Below are positions 27,301-42,300 of a DNA stretch of 64,000 nucleotides, piece by piece (within the stretch, counting starts at the first letter, position 1; each line of letters begins with the position of its first letter). This DNA is from Camarhynchus parvulus (Eukaryota; Chordata; Aves; Passeriformes; Thraupidae). Under the pieces are notes generated by a model. It had not been told where the DNA came from. It did not search any database and saw nothing but the letters and a program-made list of their open reading frames with translations. The stretch covers positions 9,457,024-9,521,023 of the forward strand of contig NC_044576.1 in NCBI RefSeq assembly GCF_901933205.1, written 5' to 3'. The position numbers and the translations under genes are program-made.

Positions 27301-30300
27301 TTTATTTCCTCACATTAAGAAGGAACCTCAACATGGGTCTCATCCCACACCAACACAAAAACTCAGCTGTATCTCTCTGTTCTGGCTGCTTAGATCACAA
27401 CACAATGAAGCACTTACTCCATAGCTCTTCAACTACACCTCAGATATCTCTTAGGAAGTTTTGGGATCTTCCACATCTGTGAGTTGGGGTGCCCAGTTGC
27501 TACAGAAGCCTTGTTTTGGAAGGGGGAGTGTATAAAATTCAAAATCCCCAAAGCTGTAGCCTGGAGATTAGTTGCTCTAAGCTGTTGTCTTCACCACCTA
27601 ATGAATCACCAATTCACTAAGTTTCACATTCATGCTATTAAAAGATGTGTGACAGACACTCTCAGAATAGCTCATGGAAAGCGTTAATCTTCTGATAACA
27701 TCTGTTTTCTTCCACTACAGTGTACAGCCAATGTCTCTTCATGGTGAATATAATTTCTTCCAAGAAATCGGAGGTTTGACTGTTTAGCTACTTTCATCAC
27801 TGTATTAATGAAAATATCCCTCCAAATGCCATGTCTGGGTCTCCCAATGAATTACCTCACCTCCCAGATTAAGTGATAGAGATGCTCAGAAGAGTGAATG
27901 CATCTCCCTTGACACTTTCTGAAATGACAAGCAGCCTACTGATGCCTAACAAATCAGCAACATTAACAGCTCCAAGCACAGTTCTGTGAAGAAGATACTA
28001 AAACTCACTGAATTGAATCTTGGCTATTCTCTGCTAGACAGGGCCCTGAAGTTGTTTGAGGTACCTGACATTATTTCCTGAGATTTTGTCTCAGGTTTAT
28101 TAAACTCTAGCATATTCTGTTCTAATTTAATGCCAGATGGAGTTTTGAGTGCCCTTCAAATTTCATCTAAGACAAGCCTACTCACCATTCACGATGCAGT
28201 AATGAATACTGTTAGGCTTTCCTCTGTCTCCATCAAGAGCAACAACAGTGAGGACCTCAGAGCCCTGGGGAGAAATGGGAAATCAGAGTCTCTGTGCTGA
28301 GATCAGAGCAGTGAAATTGGAACTGCACATTAATAAACTGAACTCCTCTAAGTCTGTCTGCAGTGAAGTGCTGGGGGCAGAGTGGGCACTTGTGCTTGTG
28401 CCATGTGGGGAGCACAAAAAGGGCCAGTGCCCACTGCTCTGAGTATGAAATGGCTGCAGACCCTGCATGGCCATGGGTGCCCCAGCACTGGGGGCTGGCT
28501 GGTCACAGGAATGGTTGGAAGCTGTGGCCAAGGACACCTGCCTGGGGCCACAGATGTGGAGAGAGGATTTGGAGCAGCCAATCTGGAACCTAAATTTTAG
28601 TTTAGGGCACTACCAAGATTCCCTCTGGCTGCTTCTGTGTCCCATGGCCACACAATGTGCCGAGACACAGGCAGCTGCCAAGAAGTCATTGGGTCACTCT
28701 GGTCTTTCCTAATTAAGTTCAGACAGGCAGTAGAAGAAAACAGAGATCACAGAGCAACTTGCCCCACAGAACATCTAGGGCATAAAATTGTGATGAAAAT
28801 GATGGTGATTTAACTGCCCTTAAACCTTCACTGTGTGTCTTTCTGCACAAGTAACGTGGCTGTGGGCCATACACACAGAATTTGTGTACTGAGGACCATT
28901 TGCTCATGGGACTGCTCCTATCAGCTCAGAGGGATGATGAGTGTCACATTAAAATGCTCACCCAAGTGGCAATGAGCTGTACAATTCAGGCCTCTGCACT
29001 AAAATGTTCCTGTTTGAAGCTGCAGAACCAGGGAACATTGAAGTAACTTTCAGTGAATCACAAATGGCAACAAGGAACATTTTCATGACAACCCTTGAGT
29101 GAATTTTTCAAACAAGAGCAAGGCTCTGTTAAAGCAACTGGAAATACAGAACTGTGTTTATTATCGTTTATGCTGGAAGCAGCAATAAAATCTGCCTACT
29201 GGGCAAAATGCAGTGCAGTCCCTTTGAAGGTGACAGAGTACTTGTAAATCCTGACAACTCCACCAAGGAGAAAAGAAGCAAGTTTACAAAATTAACACCA
29301 AATGCCCAAACACCACTAAAATCAGCTATTGCCTCTTTCTCTGTGGAGCTCATTCTAATGACAAAACCCACACAGGGAAGGACTTCCATCATTATATCAT
29401 AATGGTGTAAGTTATGAGCTCAAGCTGGATGTAATTAACATTTACTGATTCTCATTTCCATAGTAAACACTAACTCCTGTGTGCACCTGATAGTTATTTC
29501 AAGATCTATATGTAACTATGCAGAATAAATCAATATACATAATATCATTCGTTTTAAACACCTGCAAAGTACATGGGCATTACTTTTCTGCCCTGCTGAA
29601 ATGTAACAGCCTCTGCAGTGAACTGCAGTATATAGTCATGCACGGGCTGCAGTGCACATTTCTGGACAGAAAGCTAAGACACAATCTTTCCTGAAACTCA
29701 AGGGAAGGTCAGATGAACAGAGTGCTACCACACTGCTAAACTGATCAATAGCCTAATGTTGGGTAATTTCATGGGTAGATACCATTTCTTGTCGTATATA
29801 TGAAGAAAATTTTAATTAAATCTTATGGATCGGGGTGAAAGCTGATCCATACACAATCATGTCACTGCTTAGATATAGAGAAAATTCATTAGTTTGCAGC
29901 TTCAAGAATATGTGGCTGAAAATGACTGCTTGACTGATAATCTGGTTGAGTTTAGACCTAGGAGGCCTTCCTGGCCCATCCTGCCTAACCAGCCATCACC
30001 GAGCAGAAAGCATCCTGCATTTTGGGGATGTCAAGGTTGCTTATCCCCAGGTGACATCCACAGGACAACACAGAGAGTCTGGAGTATTTGGGCATAAATT
30101 CTGCCTGCACCTTGTACAACCAACTGTTGGTAGCAGACTGAACTGAGCTAGGAAATAAAAGCAGAGTGAGACCATGGAGCAAACAGACACATGAAGGCTT
30201 TTAAGTATGATGTGTTCAGGTGAGGTGACTGGCAGCCTGCTTAAGCCTTCAGCCAAGTGCCTCTGGAGGTCTGAGCTACACAAGAGCTCTTAGTCATTGT

Positions 30301-33300
30301 CTGGGTTTAGACCAACGTAAATGGGCAGAATCTTTTTTGACTTCAGTGGAAAAAACCAGGAAACCTTGCATGGCAAATTGGCAGTAGACATAAGGAAGAA
30401 CAAGTGTGAGATTTGGGCAGCTCAGTTCACCTAGGAGTCAAATCAGAGTTTAGGTCCTTTTTCCAGTAAAGCCTATGCCAGAAACCTTAAGGCCATCTTG
30501 AGTAAGATGGGAAAGGCTGTACTTGTTCTCCCATGTATGAAAACCAGAACTTACTGCAAGCGTGTCCTCATAGACATATCCATAGTAGGGAGTCCCAATG
30601 AACATTGGGGGGGTGTCCTGAACATCCTCCACGTTGATAGTAACTGTTGTTGTGGCTGAAAAGACTTTGTTGTCTCCCCTGAGCTTCCCACCACCATCCT
30701 AGAAAAGAAGTCATTGTCAGATGCCTCTGCTGAAGCATGCCTGCAAATCAGCTGAGGCATTGCATGGACCTCATGAGCCTTCAGAAGCACAGCTCCAGGA
30801 ATCTTTTCCCTCTCTGAACATATAGATTTAATCTGTGCTGCCCTATTCCCTTCTCTTTTCCATTTGTCCTGCTCTCCCTCTGATTAGGAAGACAGCTTGC
30901 AGTGCCTCATAAGTAATTTCTTATATTAAAAGTGATTGAGGCAATATATGCGGTCATAAATGATCTTTAGAGAAGGGACAGGGAATTCAAGGGCTTTTTC
31001 AGGAAAAAAGAATACTAGAAACTGATGCAAAAGTTAGTGACCAAGGTCTACAACTTTTCATCCCACCTACAGTCTTGTCATGAACACAAGACAGATGCGC
31101 AGTAGTGCATCTCTGGAGGGAAATAAACAGTGTACATGCTCAAAGACTCCCAGGAACTCCAATGTGATGAAGTGCAAGCACAGAGGAGTTGTGCTGCCAA
31201 AACCTGCAAGACAGCCACACTGTGTAAGCAGTCTCTGGGGACTTGGTACAACCAGCTCTGCACCACTGATACAGCACAGCCAATTAGGAAGACAACTTGC
31301 TATTTCAGAGGCTTTTAACACCCTCAGTCTCAGAGCACCAGCTGTAGGTCAGTAGTCATGCTGGTGTGAATTGTTCAACATGTCTGCAGTACCAACTCTA
31401 AAAATTCCAATTTTTTTTAAAAGATACACTGATTTTTTTTTTCTTCCTTACGGCCCCAAAGGTAGAATTTAAGCCAAATTTTGTTATTCTTCCGCAAATG
31501 AACCTTGGTTAAAAATACATGAAAAGGTCCATACATTTAAAAAAAGACAACTAGCAACTCCAAGTCCCCAGAAGTTACAGCAAAACTGCCCTCTTTCCAC
31601 CCATGTGTGTCTGTCTGTGTGACAGGTCCCTGCAGGATTGTGAGAGACTTCAGAATCTATAAACTTTTAATGCCTGTTAGCATGTGCAGTCACAGGCACA
31701 GTACTGCTGGGAAAGACAGTGCAAAGAAGGGATGTGCAGCAATATTTGCAGGATTTAAATAAGCTCCTGCCACAAGGTAGCAGGGAAGTGAAAAAAAGAA
31801 ACATTGACAGATATTTCCAGAAAAGAAATCCATCACTTGTGCTGTGCTGGGTCTAGCTGTGGGTAGTGGCTGTGGCCGGTCTGCCTGCCAGGGGTCTGTC
31901 CTTGTGGTGGTAGGGCTGTGCCCTGGGCAGCATGAGGAGCCCTGACCTCACAGGCTGATGCTTCTTGAAGCCAGGGCTGAATACACCAACCCTTCAGTTC
32001 TAGGTGAGACCCATGGCACAGGGGACATGAATGAAATGTGGGAAACCCACTCCTAAATCCTGCAGATGTTGTTCAGCAGCAGACACCTGCTACCTTTCCT
32101 CCCTCACCTTTCCACATTACCCCCGACACCTCCAGATGTTACAGCAGGAGTAACTCTGCTGCCTTCATGTTTCAGCAGCACTTGCATTCAAACTAGTTGG
32201 TCCCACTCAAACACAACACACACCTCTTCTAGTCACACATAAAAGCCTTTTACCTTGGCTACAACCACAACAAAATGTGTTCTTGATTTCTCGTAGTCCA
32301 GGGTGACCCCAGGTTTGATGCGCAGGACGCCGCTGTGACGGTCTATCGTGAACTTGTTAGCATGGATGTTCTAGAAGGAAAGAAAAGGAGAAACAGCCAG
32401 AGATTACACACGTGGAGATAGGATTGCCACAGGGATTCATCTTTTATTTCGTCTGCTAAGGCTGAAGACTAGAATAATGATACAGTTTGGGTGAATAATG
32501 CATTTGATGAATTTCACCTCTGTGTTTATGAACAATTCATGAACCGACCACAAGTCTCTCATTATTCAGGATAAATCAGTTCCTTGTAATGTAGACTTTT
32601 TAAATCTTTTAGTATTCCATTGTGAAAACTTAGACTTTTGGTTAACTCAGTTAATTGCATGGAAAGGGGTAGGGAGACTTAACAGAAAAAAGATGAAGGG
32701 AAAAGGAACAAAAAACGAAATGGTGTCACCCCTTAGTGTTTCAAAGTTCTACTGGTTTCTAAAAAAAAACCAGGACGTTTGCATGTATAGATTATTGTCA
32801 AACACAGTGGTGGTCTGGTGATTTTCGTGATGTACAAACAAAATCTAAAGGACACCTGATTTTAAAAGAGGCCTAAAAAAGGCCTCCCTCCATTCTTCTG
32901 AATAGGATATAGCTGTACAAGCACCTCTGTTCCTGTATCCAGACACAATGGCCACTGTCAGATAATCTTGGCCATTTCAGCAGCCATCACCACCTGCCTT
33001 TATCATACCTATGGAGAGGTTTTTTCTGTGCAACTTGACAATTCTCAGAGACTGTGCCCAAAGACATGGCAAGATTTTTTCAACAAATACACATATTTAT
33101 TATTCTTTTTGCCACACAAATATATTATAAACTAGATGTAGAATTTTGAAACTGCTGTTCCTTAGTTCATAGACTATCAGCTCTCTGGAAAAAGCCCTGT
33201 GCAAAACTGAATCCTGCACATGGATCATAATTTGTGAAATCAAAGCTAAATTTCAACAAGGCACTCAAGGTGTTCTTTCATAGTATACCCAAGCTCTTAA

Positions 33301-36300
33301 CAGGATTAGCTTTAGTGCTATGTAAATATCTTCTAACTCGTCTCCATATTCTTATCCAAAACTAAATATTGCAACAAATTTGCTTTGCTTTTGTTTACTT
33401 TTTTTCATGTTTCCACTTGAATAAAGGGAACTGCAGATAACCTGGATGAAAGTGCCTGTAGGAAGAAGGAATTTGAAGGACATAATGCAAACAATTGCCC
33501 TTGTGGCATACGGAAGATCTGTAATACAGAAGTTCAGCTTTAAATCTGGAGCCCTTTCAGTTCTTCACCAGTGGGCAGCAACTGAAAGGGTGGTTTCAGG
33601 CAGTCACTGCTTTGTCAGGGAGAAGATTTAGTACCTCTCATTTCACACTGTGATCTTGGTATCAATTATGCACCAGCCTGCTACACTAAAGGGCACATTT
33701 ATGTTTCCAGCGTGTTTTCCTCTCTAAAGAAAGCTATTTCATGCTTTAGAAATCCCATAAGCATACAAGATTACCAGCTAATCTTGCTCTCCCTCTCACT
33801 CCAAAAGGGAGTGACAGGGAGAGTAAGGGCCAGTAAGAGCCCTGCCATGAGGGGTCCTGCTGGCAAGCACAGGAGTGTCAGTGGCAACTCCAGCTCCCCT
33901 TGCTGCCTGCTGGATCACCCTTGGCTGCTTGCAATCAAACAACATCCCTTCTGCCAATGCTTATTTTCTTGTGAATGGTACAAAATTAATCCTATAGCAG
34001 TGCACTCAATTCCCAAAATCTTTTTAAAATCTGCTTTCTGAAATCTTAGTAAATGAGAGACGATTTGTGAAGGTACAGACAATACTTTACCTGCAAGAAG
34101 TAGGTAATGCTTCCTCCAGAACCCGTGTCTTTGTCTATTGCCTCAATCTTAAAGATGCTGCTGCTGGAGGGAGTGTTCTGTGACCAGAAAGAGTTAGCAG
34201 AGTCACACAGAAACAGAAAACCAGGTGAGGTGAAAAAAAAGAAAAATGAGCATGCAGGGAGGCAGAAAGTGATGGTAGAAAGAATGTAAAAGCACTGAAG
34301 GAACCAAAGAGCAGAAGGGAAAGAGGGAAGAGATTAAAACTGGAAAACAAGAAGAAACACTTTGTGAAATAAAAATAACAGAACATTTTAGGTAAGACTG
34401 GGTGTATCCTATTCCCACTTCTATCCTATTCCCAATTCTAAAGACTCACATTGACTCACATCTTGGAACTTACCCTAAAAATAGCACACCTTAAGTACCT
34501 ACAGACTTATTCCCCAAGTTTGCAGTGAATATTAAATATCTACCCAAACCCTAAACTAAAAGAATGCAAGTCTGTCCTGCACAATTTGTTGCTTTACTGA
34601 AAACATATTAGCCCCTCTTTACATCCTATAGAAGTATATTTCCAGTATGTAAAGGAACTTCACCAACCTCTGGGACTTGGACTATGTAAGGTGTATTGAT
34701 GAACTCTGGGCTCTCATCATTGGCATCCATTACAAGGATCCTGACTTTTTCAGAAACCTGGAGTAGAATATGAAGAGCATATTATGACTCCCATTATTTA
34801 TGGATCCCATTATTTCCTTTTTACAGAGATTTCCAGGGCAGTTGTGTCTGTAGGAGGCTGGAACATCCCAAACATTTCTTGTAATAACCTCAATTAATTT
34901 CTTTGAGATGAGGAAGAGCTCTAGATTTTTCCAGTCTTGTAGATAAGAAGAGGGTCCCACTTTTGTGGAATGTCTGGTGATGAAGCCCACATCCTCCTAC
35001 TGGCAGACTGCCATCCCGGCCCTGACAGCATCAGTCCATAAATTGAAAATACCAAGAAAATCTGTGGAAACAGAACTGGGGGCTCAGATAAGTCCTTAAT
35101 GACTAGACATGAACAAAGCTTTATCTAACAGCAGACAAGAAACACCCCATCACCTTAGCCCAAGCAAATCTTCTTAACATCATGCTAGAGAAACACTGTG
35201 GGGGTGGGGACAGGCGGCTCTTGGACACCCAACACTAGTTCCTTTAATGTCACACGTTTCTCCAAAAAGCCTCCAGATCTTAGGCACAAATCTGACTGTG
35301 CTGGCAGTGAAACTTCATGGGAAGCTGCTGTAATTCTGCAGGCTGCTAAGTCAGTATTTCAGCTCACACTTCATTGTAATTATCCTCAAATAGCTGAGCA
35401 AGGAGATGAAGTGAGACTTGAGTAACTGTGAGTTCAGTGGCTCTTGGAACAGGAGGTAAGGCTCTAATGAGATTATGTTTTCTGATCAAATGAGATGGCC
35501 CCTTTAAGGTAATTTAATAGGAGTAGGTATGTGAAGACAGTTTAACAAGCTACAGCATAATTAAATACTTACTGTACTCAGGCCATCTGAAATACTGACA
35601 ATAACTTCAATTTCATCTTCCTTCTGTAAATGAAGAAAATTCTTTTGTAAGAGAGATGGTGTTTGTCCTGATTGGAAAAGGGACTGCAGATTTAAACCTG
35701 TCTAGGCAGGCAGATGAAAGCAATAACTAATATCACAGAGCAACCCCAGCAGAGGCCAGGAAGACTCCTCAGAAGCTCCAGCTCCTTGAACCTTCTGTGG
35801 CTACTGTCAGGAGATGCTTGCTCTGGTAATCCCTGCTGCTTCCTAAAGTGCTCATAAAAATTAGTCACCTTTTTTAAGAAATGTTCCCTAAAATGGCACC
35901 TTTGGTTAAAATTGTTCTGTATTACTGTACAGATTTTTAAAGGGTTTACCAAATACTGTGTAAGCTTCTCAGTGAGGAGATATGAAGGGTTCAATGCCTT
36001 ATTCCCAGAATAAGGCTGGCTTTAGGCACCTATAACCAGCATAGTTACATTGGCCAAAGGGCTATGATGTACTAGAGGAGGGTCCTGAAACACTGCTTAC
36101 ATGAATCTCTACTTCTTCCTAACGACAGGAGAGTCCCCTGTGTGAGGATTTGATGACTGTAGCTGACCCTAAGCTCCTGATGGAGAGGTGTGGGTGGGGG
36201 AAGATAAGAAATAAAGAATATACTTCTCTTTTGAAAAAGCTGGACAGACAGCTGCTGAAAATTTTGATAGCAATGTCAGTGGCACAAGTCAACTGGAATG

Positions 36301-39300
36301 CAACATGATGGGTGAAATATAATGCCTTAGAATTGCAAAGTATTACATGCTTCAGGGGCTAATAAACTGGCCTTGTCCCTCAAAGCCTCAGATCAAATTA
36401 AACTGAAAGAAATCCCACAAACACCTGGAGTAGTGCCATTTGATTGTACCTCTCTGTCAAGCTCTTCAATCAAAGTAACATTTCCAAGATTCTTGTCAAC
36501 AGAAAAGTAACGCCTTGATCCAGCTTCATAGGTCAGGCCATATGTCACAGGATCTCCTTCTGGGTCAGTTCCATTCAGAGTGTACACGTGGGTGCCTGAA
36601 AAATTGATATTCAACAGCATTCCCCTGTGGTTATTTCAATCAGGGAGTGTTTCACTGGTCTGTTCCTTAGGAACCTGGCTACCCCGCAGCAGGAAAAGGT
36701 TTTGTCAACCAAGCCTACTTACTGGGAAATACAGAAAAGCAGATAGTTCAATAGTCCTGATGGCAACTTTTTAGCCCGCTGGTTAAACTGAGTTCATCAG
36801 TGCTGGTTTCTGTCACTTTAGGCCCCTTCCTGGTCAATACAGTTCATACCCAAGGGTTTACATAGGTAACAAGCTCTTTGCCAGCTCTCAGCCTAGGTGA
36901 GCCAGAAGCGGTGCTGTTGTACAAGGGGGTGACAATCTCAGCAGCACCACAAGGCCCTCAAAGACCTCTTTTTTGTAGGAATAACAGAACTGCAAACTAG
37001 CATGCAGAGAATCTGGCAATCTCCCTTCAGGGAGAGCTCCCTCAGGATTCGATCTGAGCTCTGGAACTTGGGAGGTGCAAGGACATTTCATACTTTCCCA
37101 CTTTCATAATTAATCAATGCAAAAGTCTTTTCCCTGTTTCACTCCCACTCATTAGCTCTCTCTCATTAAATTCTTTACTTGACACACCCACTCATGCTCA
37201 TACCAATTATTAAATTTTTCAAACTCATCTATGTATTTCCTTCAGAACCTGGAGAAAGATTCTTATTTCTATTTTTATACATTGAGAAGTTGGTGCCAGT
37301 TTTTCCACCAAACTGACTCGTGTATTATAAATGATAATTCCTGGGGGAGTTATAACACCCATATTTTCAAAGCATGGCAAGAGTGTTTATTAGTATTATT
37401 TTTTAAGCTTACATATCTGTCACTCTATTATGCTTTAACACCTTTATCTAAATAACTTCAAGCAGTTTACAAACACCAGTTAACCAAGCCTGAAATATAA
37501 AGCACTGTTGTTTCTTCCTTCCTATCCGCTGTGCCTTGGGTAAGTTACCTGAGACATTCAGGTTGGAGAGGTTAAGCACAGAAACTGCTTTACATCTAAC
37601 AAAGCCCTCTGCACTGGAAATACTGCAGCAAGTGACTCACTGGTTACTGGTGAGTTTTGCTCATGCATGCAACCCAAATACAGGGTGGAAGGAACCCTGC
37701 TAAGGAAGCCAGCATAAAGTTAAGGAAGAACACTAAGGCTCAGTTTTGAACTACTGTGGCCCTGAGTTTGACAGATGTTTAATTCAGTACTCAAAAATGA
37801 TAATTTTTTCTCCTCTCCTCTTTTCATAGATCACCCACCAGATCTGTAACTTCATGTTTAATTCTAGAGCATTGCCCACACCACTGACAGGTCACCTTCT
37901 CAAAGGTTTCCTCCGTTTTGCAAGGCAACCTTTTGGACCTTATTTGCTTCTTTCTTGGCATTCAAACTGTGAAGCTGCTCAGGGGCCTTAGTGGCCATGG
38001 GACATCCAGCCGTCAGTGGTGATATTGGCAAAGCATGGCTGTCTTCTTGTCATAGCAAGAGATTATACTAAACCATGTGGAATCTGTGCTCACTTAGGAG
38101 TAAACTCTCATGTGCTAATTATCAGAGCAACATTTGGGCACCTTTGTACAGAAAAATGTTACAGTGCAAAAACCAATGCACCCACAAGAGCACTAACAAG
38201 AGATCCTGTTATGAGTTGGCTCAGCCAGCCAACAAATAACCAAGACTTGCAAAACAGTTCACAAAACTACAGAACATTTTTCCACATTTTTCTTGTACTT
38301 TTCCTACAAAACAGAATGGAAAATAACACAACTGTAACTGTGATCACTGAAAATTATTAGGGAAAGACAATGAGTGGTATGATGAGACAGTTCTGACTGT
38401 GACAACTCTCTAAACACAAGGAAATGAAAGGAGAAGAACTAACTGGGACTGATATAAAATAGCATCCTGAAAGGATACCTGCTTCCTGATACAACTATCT
38501 ATATAAGAGAGAAAAATTAGAAAACTGGAGGGTTCTGCAGCACCAGCACTGACTATTTATTCTTGTTTCTTAAAAGCTTTGTCATAATATCACAGCTGGG
38601 TCCAACTGAAGATTTAAGGTCAATTGCCATCATCTCACTGATATCCTTATAAATATAGTGCTTTTCTGCAGCCTTTTTTTTGGTCATTAGTTGTCTCTAC
38701 TTCTCAGTTGTTTTTTGCCCTTCTTACTACCTTTTCCTGTCCCTTGCACTTGACACAGTGCTGGCTGTCCTGCCTGTTTCTAGCTTGTGTGGATGTCTGC
38801 AGCAGCTGCTGAGCAGTGCTCTCTGTGCTGTGGAGAAGCAGGATGGACACCACATCTGGGGTCTCTTGGAGCTGAGAGCAACCACCAGGCACAAGGTCTC
38901 TGCTGTGGCTGCCCTGAAATACCAATGCCAGCAGCACAGATATGCAAACCCCTCCTCAGAGGGCACAGGGCTGGAGAACAACAGACTGAAAGTTTATGTG
39001 AACTCATTTGAACCTGGGCTGGTTCTTTAAATCTCACAGTTTACTACATTTCTTAGAATTTTCTTATAAGGAAGACAGGAACTTTCTTGCTGCTAAATGA
39101 GTAGAAACACTGATATTGGTACTGACTGAGATTACTGAGCTTTCTGAGCAGGTAATGATGGACTTCATTGATCTTTACACTGGAGTCTTTGCTTTTTAGC
39201 TAAAGCTGATACTTCATTTTTCATAATACAAAATACTTTCATGCCTTTTAAATTAGATTGTGGATCAAAATTTATTTTCTAACTCATTATAATTCCTTAT

Positions 39301-42300
39301 TTTTTCCAATTTGTAATTTCACTGCACAGTACCCTCCATATCATTAACACCCCCAGGAACACTTCTCACCACAGTGTTAATGCCAATTAAAAATCTAGTC
39401 TCAGTGTGCTGCCTCTACTTGCTGAAAAGGAAATAAATGAAAAAGATAAAATCTTACCAGAGGATACCAAGTAAATACCCTCTCCCTGACATAAAAATAT
39501 GGGAATAGAAGAGTCTTTACTGAGGATATGGCAAATGCCACAGTTAGAAGAGCTGGATACTCTGAGTACCCAGGGGATGATGCAGCAGGCTGGGACAGGG
39601 GAGTCCTGGGGCACTATTGCTGCTTCCTGCTGTGGTTTCCTCCCACGAGCCATGCCAGGCTTTTTCACTCTGCTTTTCCTACTCCAGTTTAAAAGTCATT
39701 TGCTCTCTGCTCTGCCACTTGGGCTGAATGGCTGTCTCATGTCATCATTGCTCCATTTTAATTCATTTTTGACTCAAATTTAATCACAGTTTCTGCCCTG
39801 GGCTCTGGGACTGGTTTTGTGTTCTCACTGAAGACATGCTCTCCCTCTCTGCTGTGCAACACCCAGCAATCAGATCCCTTCCCTGTCAGTTAAACAAGCC
39901 AAGCCCATTTTGGATTCATGCACTGTCCTTTGCCAGCACAGCTGACAACTGTTAAGAAGATGCTGAGAGGGATATGCGCGGCCATGCTCCCAGGATAGGA
40001 CACCTCTGTTGCTAATGTCACAGCAAACACCACCTAGCCCAGGGTCACATGTCTGCTCTCCACCTGTCTCAGCTGAGGGCCCACTTCCCCAGCAGAAGAG
40101 ATGGACAGTTAAAGCTACAGAGGGCTGTTTTCACACCAAGCTCACCCCAGGCACAGGCTCCTGGAGGCCATGGACACGCACCATGTCTACCCCAAAGCCC
40201 CTTTCCCATTCACTGCCTGCTACCGCTCCTTCCCGACCATGCCCAGGGGACTCCTGCTCCCTCCCTGCAGCCTGGTGCAGCAGCCAGCTGCCAAAGCAGA
40301 GACATGGCAGCATCAGCAGCAGCCAAAACACACCTTGCAGCTGCCAGTGCCTGTCCTGGAGAGATGGGATATGGCAGCAAGGGCTGAGCACAGGGCCCAG
40401 ACCATCACCCCATGGACAGCAGCAATATGTCCCTACAGGACCCATGGCAACCAACTCCAAGAAGAAACCATCTGAGTGCAATTTTCTGATGTATCTGCAG
40501 TTTCTGTCAGAAGACTCTAAACAAAATTGAAGGCTGTAACAGCTGTGAGTCCTCAGAGCATCTCTGTGCAGCGCTCAGCTCTGCAGGGGGCTTTGCTCCG
40601 GGCACGCTGGCACTGCTGCAGGGGGGCAGAAGGCAGGCTGTGCTTACACTGCTGTTCTGGCAGCTCCCAGCTTGCCTAGAGGTGGAGCAGGGTAACAGAA
40701 ACAAGGAAAGAATGATAGGTACCACAGGGGACAAGAAGGCTCTCCTCAGTCAGCTGTGAGTGATGGGAAGAAAGGAAGAAAGCAGCGTGTAGGAACAGAG
40801 TGAGCTTGAAGGATGGAGGGATCTGAAGGGATCAGTCACCCAGGGGTGAGTGGGTGGCAGCTGTAGCTTTGATCAAAGAACTGCCACTGCAAACTGGCTT
40901 TTAATGGGAGGAGTGCCTTCTTGGGGGCAAGGGAAAAAACAGAAAGGGAAATGCAAGGAGATCATGAAGAGATCTACAGAGCACTGATGATGTTTGGGCT
41001 CTGCGAGATAATGAACTTAGGCCTTCTGAGTATGCTTCAATCCCCTGCTCTGCAGCTGTTCCCAGCCCCACTCTGTCCCCACCATGAGGCTTACAGGGAT
41101 TAGGAGGTAAGATGAAACAAACAACCTGAAATAGCATCCCACTCCTGCCTTAAGACCTTGATTAGGAGCACATGCACATTCTGTATGTACACATGCAAAG
41201 AGCTAATTACCCACCTGCCCCACCAAACCACAAACACCAACTGCTATTTGAGTTCATAACTCCTCCCATTCTTAAATCTGGCACTGAAAGGGGCTGCTGC
41301 TGTTCTGGCTCTATTACCATGAGGGGTCTCAAGCCCTGCAGCAATAAATAGGATCTGGGAATCTGCAGGTACTTTCAAGCATTCATGCAGAAATAGTACT
41401 TGATGGTTTTATGATAACTTGGTACACAAGTTACAACTATCTGTAAATAAGCAAAACTGGACAAAGGAAAATAAGGTCAAGTTAAGGATGATACAAGAAT
41501 GGTAATGAATTTGATGTGTTCACACAGCTGCAGAGCTGCAATGTCTCTTTCTACAGCCACACATGGACTCCATCTTGGCCTTTCAGTGTTCCCAAATGTT
41601 CCATGTCCCTTGCCTACAGATGCCTGGGAATAAAACTAACACATACTACTTTGCCAACCACTTGCAATCTCAGCAGGGTCAAAGACTGTAAAATTTCTGG
41701 AGGTTTAGTAAAGCTGGTGTCTGTGGCACTGCACAGATCAGACACCAGCTTCTGCCAAGAAAAGCATCCCGTTCATGACTCCAAGCTGTATGTAAGGACG
41801 GGGAACATCTAATAGCAACCTATCCATTTTTGCAGCACATAAACCTGAGTGAAGCCATCCAGAATCAAACATATGGAAGTTATAGTTCCTCTGTTTTGTC
41901 ACTGATCATCCTGCTCAACCTGAGAGATGACTGTGGGAGTGTGGATGCTTGGGACTGCACATGGATGTGGGAGACCAGATGTCTTCTCCTGTTTCTGGAG
42001 GAAATCAGAGCAGGTGATGAAGAACAATATTCTCCTCTGCAGTGCCACAGCAAAGGGCCAGTCTGGTAGCTGTTTAGCTCTGGCACAAAGTTCTGGCTGT
42101 GGTCTGATCCTCTGTGAACACTGGTCCTCTTGCCCTGTACAAAGCTGAAAGCACACCCAGCACTGGAGTGTCAGTGCTTTCTCTGCCAAAGGCTCCCTGA
42201 GGAGTGGCTATGCTGACATGGGCAGCAGCAGTTTGCATTAAGCAAATCCCAAGCAACCATGTTCCAATGGAACTTCTGAAAGTGCTTTCAGAAGAGAGGA

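Noticed and set aside
40009..40530. Cluster of overlapping open frames on both strands in CDHR1 intron 2
   Set aside because: Frames open in several phases at once indicate GC-rich composition lacking stops rather than coding.
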